Shown here: in pieces, positions 1-64,000 of the stretch
Layout: each line of letters opens with the position of its first letter
Position numbering within the stretch: the first letter of the stretch is position 1
Assembly: GCA_009823505.1 (NCBI GenBank)
Contig: VZQC01000265.1
Span: 1,352,436-1,416,435 of the forward strand
Source: Rhizomys pruinosus
Taxonomy: Eukaryota > Chordata > Mammalia > Rodentia > Spalacidae
DNA length: 64,000 bases
Reading direction: 5' to 3'
The notes under the pieces: model-generated
Databases searched by the model: none
The model's input: the letters and a program-made list of their open reading frames with translations, nothing else
What the model was told of the DNA's origin: nothing
Made by a program: the position numbers and the translations under genes

Positions 1-702
1 TGTATATTTGATTAATAATAGTTTGTTTTTGCTGTGGGGTTAACAAGCGCCAAGGAGGCCTCGCTCTTAGCAATTTTTGCATGAAGTTTAAAGTATAGTA
101 AAAGACCCACTACCCATCTATATTAACCCATCTATCTTCCCATTCATTATATGTTCCTGTGAAAGGAGGGGGAGAATCAGGGACCCTTTGTATGTTATTT
201 TTTCTTAAAGGAGGAGCCCACCATCTGCCTTTAATTAAATAATGCCTCCCGTCATACACGACTGCCACTGGAATTCCCATTTTACTCAGTAACAGTCATG
301 ATATAAAACATCATTTTTACCTGATTATTCTATTTTGAACTTTTTTCAAACAATTTATTATTTTGTAATTGGTCTATGATATCACCCAATGTAATGTTGT
401 TTTTCCAATGAATTTTTGCAAGAGCTTTTAAGAAAGGAGGGTCGTACTCAAAAATATTTTTATATTTAATTTGACTAAGATTTACAGAAAGTTCCTGCTC
501 CAAGAATGGCCTAAAACTGGGGGAGGTATTTGGCTATTATTGCCAACTCCCAGAACATCTAGGAAACTCTGTCCTTTGTCTATAAGGAACATTTAATTAA
601 ACTTGAGAGAGGACTTTGTTGTATTTAGAAAGTATATTATAACTAAGAAAGACAGCATGTCAAGCCCAGCACCAAGGAAGCGTGACATCTTAGGAGCATA
701 TT

Positions 703-796
703 GGGAAATGGTCAAGGCCAAGCACTCTGTCAGGGACCTCCAGGGGGTCGGGAAATGGTCAAGGCCGAGCACTCTGTCAGGGACCTCCAGGGGGTC
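703..796. repeat. 47-bp tandem duplication, two copies
   Basis: Two head-to-tail copies beginning GGGAAATGGTCAAGGCC at 703 and 750, differing by a single A/G change. The high identity points to a recent duplication. Confidence 0.9.
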
Positions 797-2019
797 AGGC
801 CCCGAAGGACTTTGCTCCCCCGCCTGCCTCGAATATGACTTTCGTCACAGCTCATACGCAAGCGACACTGGAGTTGGTGTAACAGCGACCTGTATTGATC
901 TTCCTGTACTGGTCTCCATGATACAGCCTGGGTAGTCCAACAATGGCAGTCTATACTCTGAAAAAGTGGAAACCCCAGTAGTAGCTCAGTCCACAAGTTG
1001 GATGTCTCAGCAGTCCCCATCTGGCACTGAAGGTTTGGAGGATTCTTGGAGAGACATGAGTCTTCAGTCCATATTGGAAGGTTGAAAATCTGTGTCTCAT
1101 GTCTTTGAAGGATGGCAAAAAGCAGTGGCAGCCTCAGGGTAGCTGCACTTGCCAGTAAGATAGGCAAAACAACTGTGCTCTTTTTTTTTTTTTTTTTTTG
1201 TCTTTTTACTAAGATCTCAAGTTTTATACCTGAAGTACAATTTCTCAGGCCTAACTATTTATTTCTGGTTATACTTTCCTTTTGGATGTTTAAGGCCACA
1301 GAGTTAGCCCAGATTAACCAAGGTTTTTGTTTTCTCAAGGACAATTGAAGATCTGGTCCTCAAGGGTCTCCTAAGTTTTTTTGGGAGAAAGGGAGCCCCT
1401 GCCTCCTTTTGGCTTTTCAATCACCAGTTCCATCCACTCGAGGACAAAGTCAGGTCTTGCTAGACCAGGCTTCCCTTTTTGAAACATGAGCAGACTTTCC
1501 TCTTTATTAACTGGACACTGGCTGAAGTCCCATTAGTGGATCTCCAAGACCTCCCAGCACAGGAAGACTAGGGTCTCACATTTGCAGGACATTTTAAGAG
1601 ATGTCCCCATGCATAGTCCCCTGGGACTTAGTTGACCATTGAGGTCAAGGAACAAAGTTATCCCTTAAGACCCTCAGCCAAATTGGTATGGGCATTAAGT
1701 ATGGTCGTTAAGCATCCAGAAAGGCTAAGGTACACCAGCCTGATACTTTTAACTACTTTATAATATTTTAGAAAATGCTAGGACAAAAGCTCAAGCAGCC
1801 TTGTATAAGAAATACTAAGAAGCACTAAGAAGCATTGGTTAGGCACAATGTCATGACAAACTAGTTTTTTTCTACATTCCTTTGATCTTATATTACTCTA
1901 AAATATACATACATATCCCTCATCCATATACCAAAACTTCCTAACTCTGAACATAAATGGTATCTTAGTTCTAGGACCTGTTAAGGGATTCACAATATAA
2001 GAGCACAGTTGTTTTCAGA

Positions 2020-2165
2020 AAGATATCATGTTAAGTGAAGTAACACAGTCCCAGAGAAACAAACGATGAATGGTATCCCTCATCTGTGGATGCTAGCACC
2101 AATTACCTAGTTGTAAGGCAAACTGAGCAACGTTAGTTAATGTGATCTGAAAACAACTGAAAAGA
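2020..2165 (+). mobile_element. LINE-1 3'-end fragment
   Basis: The stretch around GTTAAGTGAAGTAACACAGTC and the following ATCCCTCATCTGTGGATG resembles the end of rodent L1 ORF2/3' UTR. It is also the reverse complement of part of the L1 copy near 36850-36910 in this window. Confidence 0.5.
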
Positions 2166-2766
2166 TTGATCTTTTTTTGTTTGTTTGTTTTGAGACAGGG
2201 TCTCCCAGAACCATTTAAATGTGTTTTTCACATGCATTGGTTCGGTGGTAAATATGCCTTGAGCACAGTGCTAGCTATTTCTGTGCACTTGGAATATAGT
2301 CTTGAATGTCGCTTCTTTCTTTAAAATTGCCAGGGTCCAGGTTCAGCTGAGCTCGCCTCCTCCTCCCCCTGGTGATTTAGCTTGGACGCTCAGGCTTGTA
2401 GGGCTCTAACTCCTGAGGTTGGAAGGTGTGTGAAAAGTTTTCTGATAGCAGGAAGCCTGAAGACCACTGATGGGGTGGGTTAATAAAGCTTTTGCCCCAG
2501 TGCCTCCCTTCACACTGTCTTGGCCATGGGAAGAGAAATGTGCTGAGGTGGGGGCCGGTGGCCACTGCTTCCTCACTGTGTAAGTTACAATAATCTCATT
2601 TAACATGAAAATAAGGTGGACTCTCTGTGAACCTGTTTAACCATTTCAAATGGGTAGGTAATCAGGATACAGCTTTGTTAATTAGGCACTAATTTTAAAA
2701 TTCTTAGTATAAAATAATTTGAAGTATAAATTACGTTATGTCAAAATAATTGATCCTGATATTTTT

Positions 2767-2984
2767 AAATTTATTATTTATTTTATGTGTGTGAGTGTAC
2801 TGTCTGCATGTAGGTTTGTGCACCCGTGTCATGCAATGCCACAGAGGTCAGAAGATGATGTCGGATTCCCCTGGAACTGGAGTTAAAGATGGTTCTTAGC
2901 TGCCATGTGGGTGCTAGGAATCGAACCCGCATCCTCTGCAAGAGCAGTCAGCACTCTTAACCACTGAGGCATCTCTCCAGCCCC
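2767..2984 (-). mobile_element. B2 SINE
   Basis: The reverse complement begins GGGGCTGGAGAGATGCCTCAG, carries the tRNA-derived promoter boxes and ends in an A-rich tail. The flanks share ATCCTGATATTTTT at 2753-2766 and 2986-2999, consistent with a target-site duplication. It lacks the internal duplication seen in some other B2 copies here. Confidence 0.9.
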
Positions 2985-3564
2985 AATCCTGATATTTTTT
3001 GAACGTGAATTTGTTGAACTACACCAATAGCTTTCCTTTGCCCCTGAGTCATTTGAAAGGGAAAATCACAGATTAGTCATGATTTTGCAAGGAACAGCAC
3101 ATTTTTAATTCATGGTACTCCCAAATCTGTTGTTCCCCCCATTCTGCAGTTCCAACTTGAGCAGTGCAAGCAACTGGATCTCAAAAACAGTGTGCTGAGA
3201 AATAAATACATTCATAGAAATGAAAATGCTGTAGCAGCTCTGAGCTCTGGGCTCCACATTGTCTGGTGACGTGAAAGTCTGGAACCCAGTGTCAAGGATA
3301 CACCATTTTCTCATCTCCTCTGTCAGGAGAGGAGGCTAACTTGAGTTGCTCTGGCTTGTACTTCCTCAAGTCTGACTTCAAACCTGTGTCTGGTGTGAAG
3401 TAGGAGATACTCCCCCCTCAGAAGGTGCAGACTGTAAGACCCTCCCTTATCCGTGTCTCCCTGTGATTGGCTCCCAGACTTGCAGGGCCTATAGGTAATG
3501 TCTCAGAGTCTTATATTGGGCAAAGGCAGAGGAGAGCCTATGAAATGTGTTCTGTTCTTCCTAG

Positions 3565-64000
<60,436 letters not shown>

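Larger units (their letters stand above)
1..3564. other. Pde10a intron, 3' part: no gene recognised
   Basis: No coding signal is recognised. Bases 1-2000 are non-unique in character: purine-rich runs, a 47-bp tandem duplication and open frames without recognisable domains. An old retroelement is possible but I could not assign it. A LINE-1 3' fragment and a B2 SINE follow, listed separately. Confidence 0.6.

Overview
The window is mammalian, most likely rodent, genomic DNA lying inside one large protein-coding gene read left to right. Fourteen short coding exons, all with GT-AG borders and compatible phases, join into a single open frame of 567 codons that I recognise as cyclic-nucleotide phosphodiesterase 10A (Pde10a). 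Their share of the window is about 1.7 kb of 64 kb; everything else is intron. The N-terminal exons lie upstream of base 1 and the last coding exon or exons lie downstream of base 64000. The rodent assignment rests on abundant B1, B2 and B3 SINEs and rodent-type LINE-1 fragments. A B2 form carrying an internal duplication is unlike the common mouse B2 consensus and suggests a cricetid (vole, hamster or deer-mouse group), but the species cannot be fixed from this sequence.

Layout. Bases 1-3564: upstream intron with a degenerate, unrecognised repeat-like start. Bases 3565-13993: six exons (A-F) covering the end of GAF-A, the linker and the start of GAF-B, separated by introns with B1/B2 copies and a 17-copy 57-bp minisatellite at 8.6-9.6 kb. 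Bases 13994-33300: a 19.3-kb intron, 15 kb of which is a composite minus-strand LTR retroelement bounded by two 271-bp LTRs (17564-17834 and 32242-32512). Its interior is internally duplicated and contains a second LTR/Env remnant, a long hairpin and stretches that look like poorly polished sequence. Bases 33301-35398: exons G and H finish the GAF-B domain, with a 35-copy 23-bp minisatellite between them. Bases 35399-46730: an 11-kb intron with nested SINEs and two LINE-1 pieces. Bases 46731-63350: exons I-N encode most of the catalytic domain, including the HNxxH, HDxDH and later metal-binding Asp elements. Introns here hold three more tandem arrays at 51.7, 52.2 and 53.3 kb.

The exons together encode one enzyme, a dual cAMP/cGMP phosphodiesterase whose tandem GAF domains sit in front of an HD-type metal phosphohydrolase domain. 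Anchoring on the published active-site numbering of the 779-residue isoform, the window spans residues about 123-689 with no insertion or deletion within the catalytic stretch. I found no second host gene, RNA gene, CRISPR array or bacterial feature. The most unusual content is the composite LTR element and the density of coding-compatible or splice-like tandem repeats in a single gene's introns.
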